Shown here: positions 42,852 through 55,048 of the stretch, one piece after another
How the letters are laid out: each line of letters opens with the position of its first letter
How positions within the stretch are numbered: position 1 is the stretch's first letter
DNA from: Dichetophora obliterata
Taxonomy: Eukaryota; Arthropoda; Insecta; Diptera; Sciomyzidae
NCBI GenBank assembly: GCA_963920525.1
Contig: OY986435.1
Coordinates: 260,100,962-260,164,961, forward strand
Direction of reading: 5' to 3'
Length of the DNA stretch: 64,000 nt
Notes under the pieces: model-generated
Databases searched by the model: none
Told to the model about the DNA's origin: nothing
The model's input: only the letters and a program-made list of their open reading frames with translations
Program-made: the position numbers and the translations under genes

Positions 42852-45800
42852 TATATTTTAAAAGTAATTTAAAATCACAATTTTAGTTGACAAAGTATAT
42901 TTTTAATATGGAAAAAATATAATTCAGAACAGAAATAAATCGAATTTATTATGGTATTTAAAAAAAAAATAGATTTTCAAAGAACAACGCATTTGGTAAC
43001 TGTTGACTCCGCTGAATGCGGCCAATGTGTGCAAAACACAATCTCTATTTTGTTTTCTTAATTTTGATATTCGATGGTCGCAGCTCGTGAGATAATAGGT
43101 GGCTATCAAAGCTACCTAATAAATGGTGGAAGACAAGTGAAACGCAATGCTCAATTTTGAAGTAAAAAGTTAACCAAAATGTTAAGCTCCGATGACAAGC
43201 GCATCTAGCGATGCCAAAAAACACATACTATGATATCCCGCGGAGCACTAAACATGTTCACGCAATAGAACCGGATATTATAATAACATTTACAAGAAAT
43301 TCCTAGCTCCCCTTCCTATAATGAAAATATTGGAAAACATATTGCTTGGAATAACAACGTTTATATTTTTTTTTTGAGAGAAAATCATTTTTCTATTTGA
43401 CAAATAAATTTTTTTCGTGTTGAAATATTCATTTTGCATTTTGACAACTTCTTTAATCACATTAAATTAGCAAATAAACAAAATAAAATTTTAAATCAAG
43501 TTGACAAAAGCTTTTGTTGATTCTATACTGACAATAAATTTATCAAATACACCTAGACATTTGTTATTTAGAACAAATATTACTTTGGAGTAGAAGGTAC
43601 CAAACTTAAAGTACAAAATAATAAAATAATATAATTTAGTCGCAACTGTATCTTTTTAAATAGTATTTCTGGTATTTGTCAGAAATAAAATTATTATTAT
43701 CTTGGTTCACATTGCAAGAACAACTCCACTTGAGTGCTGAGCCAGCTCACAGGAAACCGAATCATCCAATGTTAAAATGCCACACACGCGAAACATACAA
43801 AGGCGAAGAGTAGGCGCATGCGCAAACGTCAATGCTAACGTGCTCGTAAGTAACCCAACGTAACGTAAGTAGGTCTGAAGTGATCAATTTACGAAAGCAA
43901 AAATAATCAGTGCCGGCAACGGTCGAGTCCAGAGTGCCGTGTTGACACATAAACGAGTATCTATGTCAGATACGCAGACACACATAAACACACACGCACA
44001 GCCACATGAGAGTCGTTTATTGCTTCACCAAATCAGTCTTAAAAGATAAGTGACACAAAATAAACCTCAGCTATATTTTATTATAAATAAAAAAATCAAA
44101 CATTTTTGTGGTTTTCTTTACTACGCAACGCCGATCACTGCGTCAACTTCCGCAGTTGTAAGTTTTCGCTTCCTCTAGCGATAAAAATCACTGCAATTAA
44201 CGAAAGGATATTCAGTATCTGATTACGCAAGCAGCAACGCAAACACACAAACACTTGTGCACTCCTGCACGATTTCTTTAGCAGCAGGACCTTTCCTCGA
44301 TATCACTAAACACTCGTAGGATATGCTAAATTTGTTGTGTTTAATCGCTGCTAAAAGCAAGGGTAACATGAAGCACAAAAACAGAGTAACCCTTTGATGA
44401 GGCGACTGCTAAAAAGTCACCACATACCAAGGAACTACAGCACTAAAAAACAAGCACAAATGGAAACAATTAAAAAAAAAAACACATCAGCGTGTGTCGC
44501 AGCTATAAGCAAAGGGAGTTGAGATCTTGTTTATTTGTTTTTGTTTTTAGTGTAATTTGATACTTGCTGTTACTAAATTTTTCTTCAAGTTTTTCGTTAA
44601 GTTTTGAGTACACGTAATTTTTGAATAATCGTTCGTTTAATGTGTCAAAAATATTGCTTGTTATCGGAATCGGATATGAAATTAATTACTGCAGGATATG
44701 TGCATTTACCGCATATTTCTGAGTGTAGGTGTATGTGAATATTTTTTGTCGTCGTTGATAGAACTTTAGATCGGATCAACATTAGAACAATGCTGATATC
44801 TAGAAAATCACATAAAGACGCTTGTTATAGGAAAATGCATAAAATTTTCGGATAAAAATAGATACGTCTTCATGCAGGAATTTAACGACCTAGAAGAAAA
44901 AATGTGTGTGTGGAACGGGTGGAGTAAAATTTAATTCATCAACTAAAGACAATTAGGAAAACGAGACCAGTACGCAACCGTAGACACCCATGCACAATTT
45001 TTGGTTTTTTTTTATACTATTATTATTTTTAGTGAAGATGTTATTTAAGAGAAATAGTGATATTTCTATAACATGCTTTCATCTAACTATATCGGAAATC
45101 AACAGAATAATACCTGACGTAGATTATTTTCTAATCTCAAAAATAACAGTCAACAAAATAACCAAAAAAAAAAAAAAACAAAAAACTCCATGTCTACATA
45201 ACCCTCCAAACCCTAAAACCTTATGCTCCTTACCATACTACCGCTATCTTCCTAACCATATACTCGTAATTCCATAAGCATATACATTGGGCCGAGGCGA
45301 TTTTCTTTTTAAAAAAGTGCTCTTGTATAGAACTGGCTCAGCGAGGGGATCGAAATATATGATGCCAGTTATAAAAGGTCCCTATAAATAAAATTTTTCT
45401 CAAAATTAATTTTATCGATACGACAACATCTTCCTATTGCAAAGTGTCCTTCAATATAACGGTGTTTAAGAAGATTTATTTTTTTTGCAGTATTGTAGAT
45501 GCATAAATATTGTAAATAGCATATGTTCTATTGTTTGCGTCTGCCTCATAAAAATTGTAAATTTTGAATTAGCATTTTATGTTGTTTTCCTACAAGAGTT
45601 GAACTCACACAACTTTTTGAAAAATTTTTTATAATACGTACGAACAAAAAAATATAATAAGGCGAAATTATAGATTACAGTTCGCTCTACTTATTGGTCA
45701 AATATGATAATTTTGACCATAAACCAGTATTTTTAACAGTAATTCAAACATGCCCAGAAACTCGGTTTTTCATTCAATATTAGGTTGGGTCGAAAAAATC

Positions 45801-46447
45801 AATTATTTTTTTAATAAAGTTACACAGAAAAATGGGTTGCTAGACACCTTAAAAAAGTTCTCACCAAAATGAGCTCTTAATTTTAATAGGAAGATGCTCT
45901 GCATCGCATTTTTTTTCTGAGCACAATAGAAAAAAATGCATACTTCATCATTAATTGATTGTACAGAAAAACGTTTTCCAAGAATTTTTTAGGAAATTTA
46001 ATGCTTTGCTTTTTTATTAAAAAATAAATAACTAAGCGATAAATAATGTACAATTAATTTTTTAAATGTAGACAAAGACTAGACATAAAAAAAAACTCAA
46101 AAAATATTTTCAAGTTTCTCAGTTCATAAAAACTAAAATTCATGTAAATTTTCTCAAAACTTATAAATTAAATTGATATTTTTCGATTATCTTATCAAAA
46201 ACTCTTAAAATCAGTACACATGAAAGTTTGATGATGAATATCTTTTGAACGCTTAATTTAATCGCCAAAACATCTGATACCATTTTTATAGAGCAGTTAA
46301 TTTCCTAAAAAAATTTGTATTGCGCATTTTATAATAGGCATTTATTGTCGACTTATAAAATTCATTAACAAAAATTAAGTATGTCTTAAAATAATCAAAC
46401 TTATATCTTCAATCTTATTCAAATGGTGCGGTTTACGGAAAGAATAT
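42852..46447. other. AT-rich and host-like DNA without identified genes
   Basis: 43750-44980 has a more balanced composition, with CACACA runs, and looks like host intergenic or intronic sequence. 42852-43750 and 45000-46447 are AT-rich. At 45780 TTAGGTTGGGTCG resembles a mariner end but has no partner. At 45827 CACAGAAAAATGGG resembles the CAC-type ends found elsewhere, again unpaired. No coding exon could be supported. Confidence 0.4.
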
Positions 46448-46453
46448 ACTTAT

Positions 46454-48467
46454 TTACTTACTTAGTTGGCGCTGCAACCGTATGTCGGTCTTGGCCTCAT
46501 CTAAGAATTTGCGCCAGCCATTCCTGTCTTTCGCTTGCTGGCGCCAGTTGGAAATTCCAAGCTTCGTCAGGTTGTCCTCTACTTGGTCTTTCCAACGAAG
46601 ATGCGGTCGTCCTCTTCTGCGTTGACCGCCGCTGGGTACCGAATCGAATGTTTTCTTCACTGGAGCATCGTTTTTCATGCGCTGATCATGACCAAGCCAG
46701 CGAAGCCGCTCAATTTTAATGCGCTTGACTATGACGATGTCAGCGTACAGCTCGTACAGTTCATCATTCCACCGTATTCGGTACTCGCCATTGACGCAGA
46801 TTAGTCCGTAGATCTAACGAAGAATCTTTCTCTCGAATGCTCCTAAAGCCTTTTCATCTGAACTGCTCAGCGTCCAGGTTTCGTTCGTCGAGAGAGGGTT
46901 CTGCTTTTCAATTGCCTACTGAGCCCAAAGTAACACCTGTTGGCAAGAGTTATTCTTCGTTTGATCTCAATGCTGATGTCGTTGTTTGAGTTTATGCTGG
47001 ATCCCAGATAAACGAAGTCCTTCACAACCTCGAAGGAGGTACTGTCAACTGTAACGTGGGTTCCAAGACGCTGGGACTGTTTGTTTGTTGACACCGAGTA
47101 TTTCGTTTTATCTGCTTTCACTGCCAGACCCATTCGACTTGACTCTCTTTCTAATCTGGAAAATGCTGCACTGACTTCGCGCGTATTATGGCCAATGATA
47201 TCGATGTCATCAGCATACGCAAGCAGCATAACACTCTTGTAGAATATTGTGCCACTACGTCTCAGATCAGCAGCGCGGATGATCTTTTTCATCATTAGGT
47301 TGGAAAAGTAGCACGATAAGGAATCACTTTGTCTGAAACCTCGTTTGGTAACAAATGGTGGGGAGAGGTCCTTACCGATTTTAAATGCGCTGCTGGTGTT
47401 GCTCAGTGTCATCCTGCAAAGTCGTATTAGTTTTGCAGGAATAACAAATTCAGACATGGCGGGTGCTTCCTTATTGGGCTGTCGAAGGCGGCTTTGTAGT
47501 CGACAAAAAGATGGTGGGTGTCGACTTGTTTTTCTTGAGTTTTCTCCAAGATTTGTCGTAGCGTGAAATTCTGGTCGATGGTGGACTTTCCAGGTCTGAA
47601 GTCACACTGATAAGGTGCGACCAGTTCGTTTACAATGGGCTTCAATCTTTCACATAAAACGCTCGACAGGACCTTATATGCGATATTAAGAAGGCTTATC
47701 CCACGGTAATTGGCTCAGATAGTGGGATCACCTTTCTTGTGGATTGGGCAGAGCACACCGAGATTACAATCGTTCGGAATGCATTCTTCCGACCATATTT
47801 TGCAAAGAAGCTCGTGATTGCATTTAAACAGAGCTTCGCCTCCGTTCTTAAACAACTCAGCTGATAAGCCATCAGCTCCCGCGGCTTTGTTATTTTTAAG
47901 CCGAGCTATAGCTGTCAGAACTTCATCATAGTCGGGCAGCGAAACCTCAACGCTGTCATCCGTAATTGGGGTTACCGGAATATCATCTCTATTGGCGGGA
48001 TTGTTGTCAGCGTCGCCATTTAGAAGCTTAGAGAAGTGTTCCCTCCATAACGTCAGTGTACTCTGGACATCTGTCAATAGATTCCCGTTTTCATCCTTGC
48101 AGGAAGAGGCCCCGGTTTTAAAACCATCGGCAAGGCGTCTTATTTTTTCGAAAAATTTTCGGGCCTCATTCCTGTAACCATACATCTCAATCTTCTCCTG
48201 CTCGCGCTTTTCTGCCTCTCTTTTTTTCCGCCTGAAAATATGTCTCTCTTCCTTCCTCTTTTCTTTGTATCGCTCCTTAGCAGCGCGCGTTACAACCGAC
48301 TGCAGGGTGGCTTTGTAGGCGGCGTCTTTCTCTGCAGTGGCGTCGCGAAACTCCTGGTCGTACCACTGGTTTCGGCGAGGGCGTTGGTAGCCAATCACCT
48401 CTTCAGCATATATCATCGATTGGAGGAGTGCTTTGAAGCAGCAGTGAGAGTCGAGTGGCGAAAGCAT
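46454..48467 (-). pseudogene. RTE-type reverse transcriptase, decayed
   Basis: Three frames read the RT. 48467-47715 has EKDAAYKATLQSVVTRAAKE and the fingers region up to CPIHKKGD. 47645-47427 has YQCDFRPGKSTIDQNF and LFVDYKAAFDS, where the usual CGF is CDF. 47457-46867 has AYADDIDIIGHNTREVS and VKDFVYLGSSINSNND. 46678-46454 has the C-terminal tail RRRGRPHLRWKDQVEDNL. A deletion of about 7 bp near 47460 and another of about 58 bp near 46880, both relative to the copy at 28.5-30.5 kb, break the frame. Motif C is intact. Confidence 0.75.
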
Positions 48468-48548
48468 CGGCTGTCTGTTTCGATTGCGGCTTGTCGACGT
48501 CTAGCTTTCTCTGTGTATGGTTGCGTGTATTCTTAGCTGCGCACAGAC

Positions 48549-49233
48549 GTGTACGGATCTTGGCTGCAACAAGATAGTGATCCGAGTCAATGTTTGCACT
48601 GGAAGAGTTTACGTCCCCTCGATCAAAACGTGATCAATTTGATTTTTGGTTTTTTGATCAGGGGACATCCAGGTGTCTTTATGAATATTGAGATGCTTGA
48701 ATCTAGTGCTACTTACGACCATGTTTCGTGCTGCGGCGAAGTCAATCAGCCTCATTCCGTTATCGGAGGTGTTGTCGTGGAGGCTGAACTTTCCGACTGT
48801 TGGACCAAATATATTTTCCTTGCCCACCTTAGCGTTGAAGTCACTAAGCACGATTTTTACGTAGTGACGGGGGCAGCGCTCGTAAACATTTTCAAGGTGC
48901 TCGTAGAAAATTTCCTTGATCTCATCGTCCTTGTCTTCTGTCGGAGCGTGCGCACATATTAGGCTTATATTAAAAAATTTAACCTTGATGCGGATTATGG
49001 CAAGTCATTCGTTCACAGGTGTGAATCGCAGGACGTGGGGCCGTAGTATCTTGCCAACTACAAATCCGCATCAAAACTCGTGCTTCTCCGCATGGCCGCT
49101 GTAGTAGATATCACAGGGTGCATGCCGAATGCAACCCTGTCCCTTCCATCGCATTTCTTGGATAGCAGTGATATCAGCTTTGTATCTTTCCAAGACATCA
49201 GTCAGTTGGATAGAGGCACCTTCCCAATTAAGG
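48549..49233 (-). pseudogene. RTE-type AP endonuclease domain, decayed
   Basis: Minus-strand endonuclease/exonuclease/phosphatase-fold region. RTLNWEGASIQLTDVLERY and ADITAIQEMRWKGQG (with the QE metal-site glutamate) come first, 49233 to about 49130. SDFNAKVGKENIFGPTVGK follows, containing the catalytic Asp-Asn pair of the usual GDFNAK motif, then GMRLIDFAAARNM and TWMSPDQKTKNQIDHVLIEG, with the SPD and terminal DH residues. Frameshifts separate the two halves. The protein begins at 50602-50700 across the insertion. Confidence 0.75.
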
Positions 49234-49241
49234 GTTCGGAC

Positions 49242-50593
49242 TAAAGGTCTGCAGCGAACCAACCGTTCTACTTGTACAAACAGATATAACAAGTAAAAAC
49301 CTGATAATATTGGTACAAATACAACAAGGAGTAGAACAGAACATATGCTTATATGCTTTGAAATTAGCAGAAAGCTTATCATCTCTTTTTCTGGCTCTCA
49401 TTATAGTGTAAGATTTTTTTCTCTTTATCTGTTCCACTAAGTGGAGTATCTGTTTTAACCCATTTTTAAATGGATATATTTATTCAATATGGATATTCCA
49501 GATCGTTCTCTTTGTATTGATGTTGTGGTTTTCTATTTCTATTCTACTAAAAGAAAGTAATGGTGAGTGTCTTGCTGTAAATAGACGATTTTCGTATTTT
49601 TGGCAAATTTAAAACATAAAAAAGTACTTAAATGCTTTGTATTTATATAAACTGTTTCTTTTTTTGTTGTTTATTTCGCTCTTTATTCTTTATGCTTGCC
49701 ACGTCACATACTCCAGATTTTCCAAATAAAGATAACAGTATTATCGATATATCTGTTTGTTCTGTATGTGCTCAAACTAGTATTTTTGATACTTGGTAAT
49801 TTCACTCTCTCATACCTATTCCATCGTTATCTAAAAGATAAATATTCCATGCATACTCAATACTTAGAGAGCGAAACAGATACAAGTAGATATAAGAAAA
49901 AAATACCCTGCAGTGTAAGACTAGTCAGCATTAAAACATGAGTAGTATTTATACTAGTCAAAACAAACTAGTTTATATTTTGTCACGATTTACTAGTTGC
50001 AAAAGTAGTTTAAACCCAACTAGTTTTTGTCAAGTCACATTAAACCAGTTGTAAAACTAGCCAAAATCAAACTATACTACATATTATCAAAATCAACCAG
50101 TTCCAAAACCAGTTGGAGCTGGGTACCCCATTGGAACAAACTAATAATAAACAAATTAAAACATATAAAAACTAGTTTAAAAACATGTAGTTTACCATAA
50201 ACATGGTATTTCATCAAATAGCTTTAACTTTAGCCTTTAGCTAATATTTTGTTGTAAAAATATATGAACTATTGAAAAAATATGAACCTATGAACTAGTT
50301 TTAATTCGATAATTACTATATTGGTTAAAAACTAGTCACAACTCAACTAGAACTTTACTTTACATAAAAAATGAGTTGTTAACTAGTTAAAACCTTATCT
50401 ATAGTAAGACAATTGTCTTTTCCAATGACATCACCACGTAAAAAATACCAGTCGGTTCTATGAGAATAGGACATAAATCGAACTAGTTGTTGGATATTTC
50501 CAACTAGTTGTTGACTGGTATAAATCTAGTTGATTACACTGCAGGGTAACAATACACAGCTGGTGTACTTGGATGGTTCTTTGCAGAGCTTTA
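49242..50593. mobile_element. hAT-like element inside the RTE endonuclease ORF (8-bp TSD)
   Basis: Ends TAAAGGTCTGCAGCGAACCA (left) and TAAAGCTCTGCAAAGAACCA (right, reverse strand). They are flanked by a perfect 8-bp repeat, GTTCGGAC (49234-49241, 50594-50601), with the T2/A7 pattern of hAT targets. Excision rejoins the RTE ORF (TWNVRT to LNWEG). No transposase; half of it is the nested ACTAGT-rich element. Confidence 0.8.
49906..50546. mobile_element. motif-array TIR element with AACTAGTT motifs (TA TSD)
   Basis: Perfect inverted ends CCCTGCAGTGTAA followed by GACTAG / TCAACTAG, flanked by TA (49904-49905, 50547-50548). The 641-bp interior repeats ACTAGTT, AACTAGT and CCAGTT variants about every 20-40 bp in both orientations. 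Noncoding. It is nested in the hAT-like element, which is nested in the RTE LINE. Confidence 0.8.
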
Positions 50594-50601
50594 GTTCGGA
50601 C

Positions 50602-50700
50602 ATTCCAGGTGCATATCCATAAATCATTATCAGTTTTTCGTTTGCGGTAGTCGTCATCAGATTTAGGGATCATTTTTCTTCTTTTCTTATTTGTTTTCAT
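50602..50700 (-). pseudogene. RTE ORF N-terminal fragment
   Basis: Minus-strand start of the RTE polyprotein. It opens MKTNKKRRKMIPKSDDDY, is basic, and leads into WICTWNVRT, the first strand of the endonuclease fold. It is separated from the rest of the endonuclease (from 49233 down) by the hAT-like insertion. The ATG at 50698-50700 is the likely start of the ORF. Confidence 0.7.
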
Positions 50701-50955
50701 TGAAATGGGTTTTACGGGTGGGCTTCAAACCCGACGCACAACCTATTTTAAGCCTAGGGGGGCTCGCCGCTCAGATTAGCCGCCAAACTAACGGTTGTCA
50801 GTTTTGACGTTGCCTAGGAAACACCACGTGGAGGTTTGAGTCGACTTGAGGTGATTTCACAAAGATTATGCTGGCCTCGCCAGGTTGAGACAGTCAGACA
50901 TGTTACATTGTAAAGGTTCGCCCCCAGTTTCCCTAGTTTCCTTAAAGCTGCCTAG

Positions 50956-53157
50956 ATGTAGTAAAATTTTCTTCCGAAATTGCTAGATTTTGAAGGTGTC
51001 CTGGGGCTGATTTTATCCCAGTACAAGAGCGGCATTCGTTTCCGTCTATTACTTTTTCATGAGCTCAGTATTGCTCTAATCTGCACACCCTGTATTGCAT
51101 TTTGCACTGAACTGAAATCTAACTCTGTTAAATCACTCCTATTTAATAACATTTTATTAAAAAACGCGCCACATCTACTGCAAGGCTAATGATGATGACT
51201 GCCAGATATTTATAGCAACAACAACAATAACAACAACAACAAAAACAATAATATAGCAAACGCATATAGCGTTCATAGGCCGCGAAAGCTAGTTCGCACC
51301 ATTCATTACGGAAATGACGTAAATGATGCAAGTTTTAGCGCAAATGTTGGAAATTTAAATTAATTAACCGACTTACAAGCGTTGGCACAACATTCAGCCA
51401 GAACTTTAGCCTTAACTCAACTCAAGACGTTGGTCAGTCAGTCAATTAGTCAGTCTGTCAGTCAGCCAGTCTGTCAGTTGATGGTCATCTCAGCTCACTC
51501 AAGCTCAGCAATTAAAATGTGATCAACCATTGATCGAGCCTCTAAAATTGTTGCTGTTAGTTTCTTGTGTAAACAACACACACACACATACACATGCATA
51601 TAATTTAAGCTTAAAAACGCACAATTTATGCTGTCAAAATCAATTATAACGCATTTTTATTTTGGGTGTTAAAAATGGGCCGCAGATAGCTAAATTTAAG
51701 TTAAAAGAAAAATATTGACATGTAAACACTAAGCTCAATGTTAAAAGTTTACTTCATCAAAAGAAAACAAAGCCATTTCACACATTTCTATGTGGAGACA
51801 CGCAATAGTCTCCATGGAGAGTAGCATAAATCTTGTTGTTGTTCGGATGATCAGTCAACAATCGAGTGCTGTGTGCGTGAAGCTAAAATTAAACAAATGC
51901 TCAGCAATAATTACTTCTTTTTATTTCAAATTTGAATTTTTTGTTCCCTTTTTTTTAATACATTGAAGTTGCCGTTAATAAGGTATTTATTTATACTTGT
52001 ATGTGTGTCCTGTTGTTTGTATTGCTTTCAACGCTGCTTACATTGTTGTTGAGGCTATTTGTACTGATCACCACTTTGAATACAATTTACTAACATATTA
52101 TTAAGCATTTAGCATGTTTGGCTTATTTAATCAATGATGTGTTTATTTAACACACCCGTTGGCATTATTATAACAACAACAAAAACAACAACAACAACAA
52201 CAGACTGAACAAAATACAAAAATGAGATGTTTAAGCATACAAACAAATAGTGAAAAGTGAAAAAAACCCAAAATACAACCGAAAGACTCACAATCTAGGC
52301 AATTTAGACTAATATTTAGAAAGCATTCATTGATCGCTGCAGCCAGACGCAGTTGCCGATATACGCTTAGCAGCAGCAGCTTAAGCTGCTAAGTGAATGT
52401 GGAAATGCGTTTTGACCATCGACACAATGCTCAATTCGCTGATCTCAGTCTTAAATGCTTAACGCCTGTATAAATACGATAAGCTCAACATGATCGTTAA
52501 TAATCAAACATAAACACAGACGACGATGCACGGTTATGCTGCATTAACACAGTGCTGCAAGCAAGTGTTGTGCAAACATTGAAGAGATCAGGAACGCAAC
52601 GCAATGCAACACAACGCTTAACAACAACAAAAGCATTGGTCTTGAGACAAAAGTCGTCATCGTTGTTGTAATCCTTAGTTTACAAATGCGATCATTAGCA
52701 GTTGACCATCAGCGGTAGTTGCTGTTGTTGTTGTTGTTGTTAATCTGCTGCATACACATTAGTCGTCTTCGTCGTCTGCATTTACTTAGAAGATGGTGCA
52801 CTTGCTTTTGGTATTGCGTTCAATTAACAAGCGCCCAGAATGCTCAGCATACAGGATGCGCTTCACTGTTCTGTGTCGGCTCAAGAAGAAGAAGAAGAAT
52901 AGTAATTATTAAGCCCCGGTTGCGCCTTTTAACAAAGTAAACTTATAACGCATTACAAAATTCTTTTGTGCAAATGAACAATTTAAATGCTGTTGGTCTT
53001 AATTAATAAATATGTAAGTCTGTTTGATTGTATGTACATACATACAAAGATGAATAAGCTCGACAATGACACTATGTTCTTTGCATGCAAAAGAAGAACA
53101 TTTTTAAATATGGTTTGCATAAATTAAAGCAAAATCAATGAGATTTGTTTTTTTTGT
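50956..53157. other. host-like unique DNA rich in short tandem repeats
   Basis: Contains several CAA/TTG runs (about 51217-51242, 52172-52202, 52720-52740), a GTCA/GTCT repeat (51430-51480), a GAA run (52885-52900) and the inverted motif TTAGCAGC...GCTGCTAA near 52366-52392. The composition and low density of recognisable transposons suggest native intergenic or intronic DNA. No exon was identified. Confidence 0.45.
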
Positions 53158-53165
53158 GTCAATGC

Positions 53166-53526
53166 CAGTGGCGTAGATATGGGGGTTCATATTAAGTTTA
53201 GCACGAATCCAAATGTATATGTATGCCAAAAATGCTTCTTTTTCTCAAGAAAGTTATCAAAATTTGATTTAGTTCAGTGTTTAATTTTGCTAAATCGGTA
53301 AAAAATTACTAGAGATATGAAGCTTCCAGAAATTCAGTTTAGTTTCGATTCAATTCAACAAGCTCATTATTTTTTTACCTACCTGCAGTTTTTCGACGTT
53401 TCAGGCTGTGAAACATAACATTCGGCTTTACAAAACAGTCATGTAATAAGGTATTCAAAAGCATTCTTTTTTGAGGTTATTATATTTTTACGGTTTCCCC
53501 ATAACCAAATGCTATATACGTCACTG
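53166..53526. mobile_element. hAT MITE, 361 bp
   Basis: Ends CAGTGGCGTAGATAT (left) and CAGTGACGTATATAG (right, reverse strand). The 8-bp flanks GTCAATGC (53158-53165) and GTCAATAC (53527-53534) match at 7 of 8 positions. Noncoding. Confidence 0.7.
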
Positions 53527-53949
53527 GTCAATACAAAGGACTTAAGAAACAAACCTAAACAAATTAATAAGACTTGTAGCTTTTAAAGCCTTAAATTAAG
53601 AAAAAATAAATCAGTTTTGATCTGAGGGCAATTACGGACGTGACTATTATCTAATACAAAAGACTAGAGACACGAACTTTATTTAAATAAATTACACAGG
53701 GCAACACTGATTCTGCGGCATGGGATTTTGTAGTCAATTTTAGTGTATACATTGATGAAGATATTAGCCTATTATTTAGATTATTTTAATTGACTTTGGT
53801 TCTCGCGATAAACCACTATTTTAAAAATTAAGGAGGTTTAATCACATATCTTAACATAACTCCAGAACAGTTAGTCTGATTTGCTAAATTACCTCCAAGT
53901 TACATTTGCATTATTTCTTAATTAGCTGAATAGTTTCGGAAATATTCAG

Positions 53950-53990
53950 AAAGTTCTTCTGAAAAAAACATTTTTTTTCAGAAGAACTTT
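53950..53990. other. perfect 19-bp hairpin with 3-nt loop
   Basis: AAAGTTCTTCTGAAAAAAA at 53950-53968, then the loop CAT, then its exact complement at 53972-53990. The surrounding 53535-54340 is AT-rich DNA without genes. A partial direct repeat of CAGGGCAACACTG...TCTGCGGCAT at about 53697 recurs at about 54112-54148. Confidence 0.8.
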
Positions 53991-54343
53991 TTTGTTACAA
54001 AGAAAATAAGCCATATTTTATTAAAATTTTTTAGCATGTTTTGGTTTAATTCAGATTTAATGATGATATAATGATGATATCATTTTGATAAAAAAACTTA
54101 TAAATAAATACACAGTGGAACAACAAGAATTTTTTTCTGCGGCATATATTTTTGCACAAAATTCATATTCCGTATTGCGATGCATAAATAAATGCGTTGC
54201 GAAAATAAAACGCGATGCGCATTTAAATAGCAAATCCCACGTGGTAATCGCATTACGGAGTACCGATTACACTATTTTGTGATATTTTTTTCGCATCGCA
54301 ATACAGAGTAGGGCCCCTGAGTTCATAGAACATAGAACAAAGA

Positions 54344-54493
54344 CAGCGTTTTCATCAGGATATCAAGACAATGGAGAATAGATATCAAGGCCGATGGGAT
54401 TGCCATATGATGGCAGACTGCTGCTGGACTTTACAAAGGGATTGTCCTGAACAAAAATACAACAGACAGTCACTTACAAAACGTTTTTCTTAA
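54344..54493 (+). pseudogene. C-terminal fragment of the unassigned transposase-like family
   Basis: A 49-codon open frame ending in a stop. It starts QRFHQDIKTMENRYQGRW, continues MMADCCWTLQRDCPEQKY and ends TKRFS. It corresponds to the ERFHQISAQLEHWYSG...LLADLCWNLR part of the gene at 37125-38827, but differs at many positions, so it comes from another lineage of the family. No start or catalytic region is present. Confidence 0.65.
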
Positions 54494-54889
54494 CTAATTT
54501 TTAAATATTTTTGATAATTCTGATTGATATTGTTATGAGTTATTAAGTGCATTTTTCGCTCATAACATAAAATTCTTTCCATATATTAAATATTTACCAT
54601 TTATTTCGTCTTGATTTATTTTTTTAGAGATTTAAGCACTTGAGTCTCAATAACTTGACGAATTTACTACTTATCCATATAATTTGTACGTCGATGATTT
54701 AAAATTAATAAGCATAAAATACCAAAGAAAATCCCATAGGAAACAATGGAATCGACCTAGGAGGTGATGCTGATCAAGTATATATATTTTTCTATAGCTT
54801 CAACGAATCCTGATCGGCATTACAAACGAAGTGACAAAGTTAATATACCTAATACGCATTATTTTATACGTGGGGTTCTAAAAACAGTA

Positions 54890-55045
54890 AAAAAATGCCT
54901 GAAAAACTGCATTATCTTTAATCCGATTGCAATAATTTAAAATTTTTTGATGCAGATTGGAAACATTTTTTCCGGCCTATAATTTAGTCAATATTTTTAC
55001 GAAAAAGATGATTTTTGGAGGTTTTTGCAAAATGGTTTGGCTCAC
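54890..55045. repeat. arm fragment of the foldback family at 15.5 kb
   Basis: Resembles 16100-16280: a stretch with TTTTTTGATGCAGATTGGAA, TTTTTTCCGG and a GATTTTTGGAGG box. It stops where the mariner-derived MITE begins. Confidence 0.55.
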
Positions 55046-55048
55046 TGG

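Larger units (their letters stand above)
46448..50935 (-). mobile_element. RTE-type LINE, near full-length but interrupted and decayed
   Basis: Minus-strand copy of the family at 28499-30518. It includes the (TTAC)n 3' tail next to GTTGGCGCTGCAACCG, the RT and the endonuclease. The ORF start is near 50700, after a GC-rich stretch up to about 50935 that is probably the 5' UTR. Without the 1352-bp insertion at 49242-50593 it would be about 3.1 kb. The 5' boundary is approximate; no target duplication was found. Confidence 0.75.

Noticed and set aside
45780..45800. TTAGGTTGGGTCG as the end of a mariner element
   Set aside because: No inverted partner or transposase remnant could be found nearby.
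52719..52940. Leucine-rich ORF as a signal peptide gene
   Set aside because: The leucines come from a GTTGTT microsatellite read in frame; the rest has no recognisable feature.
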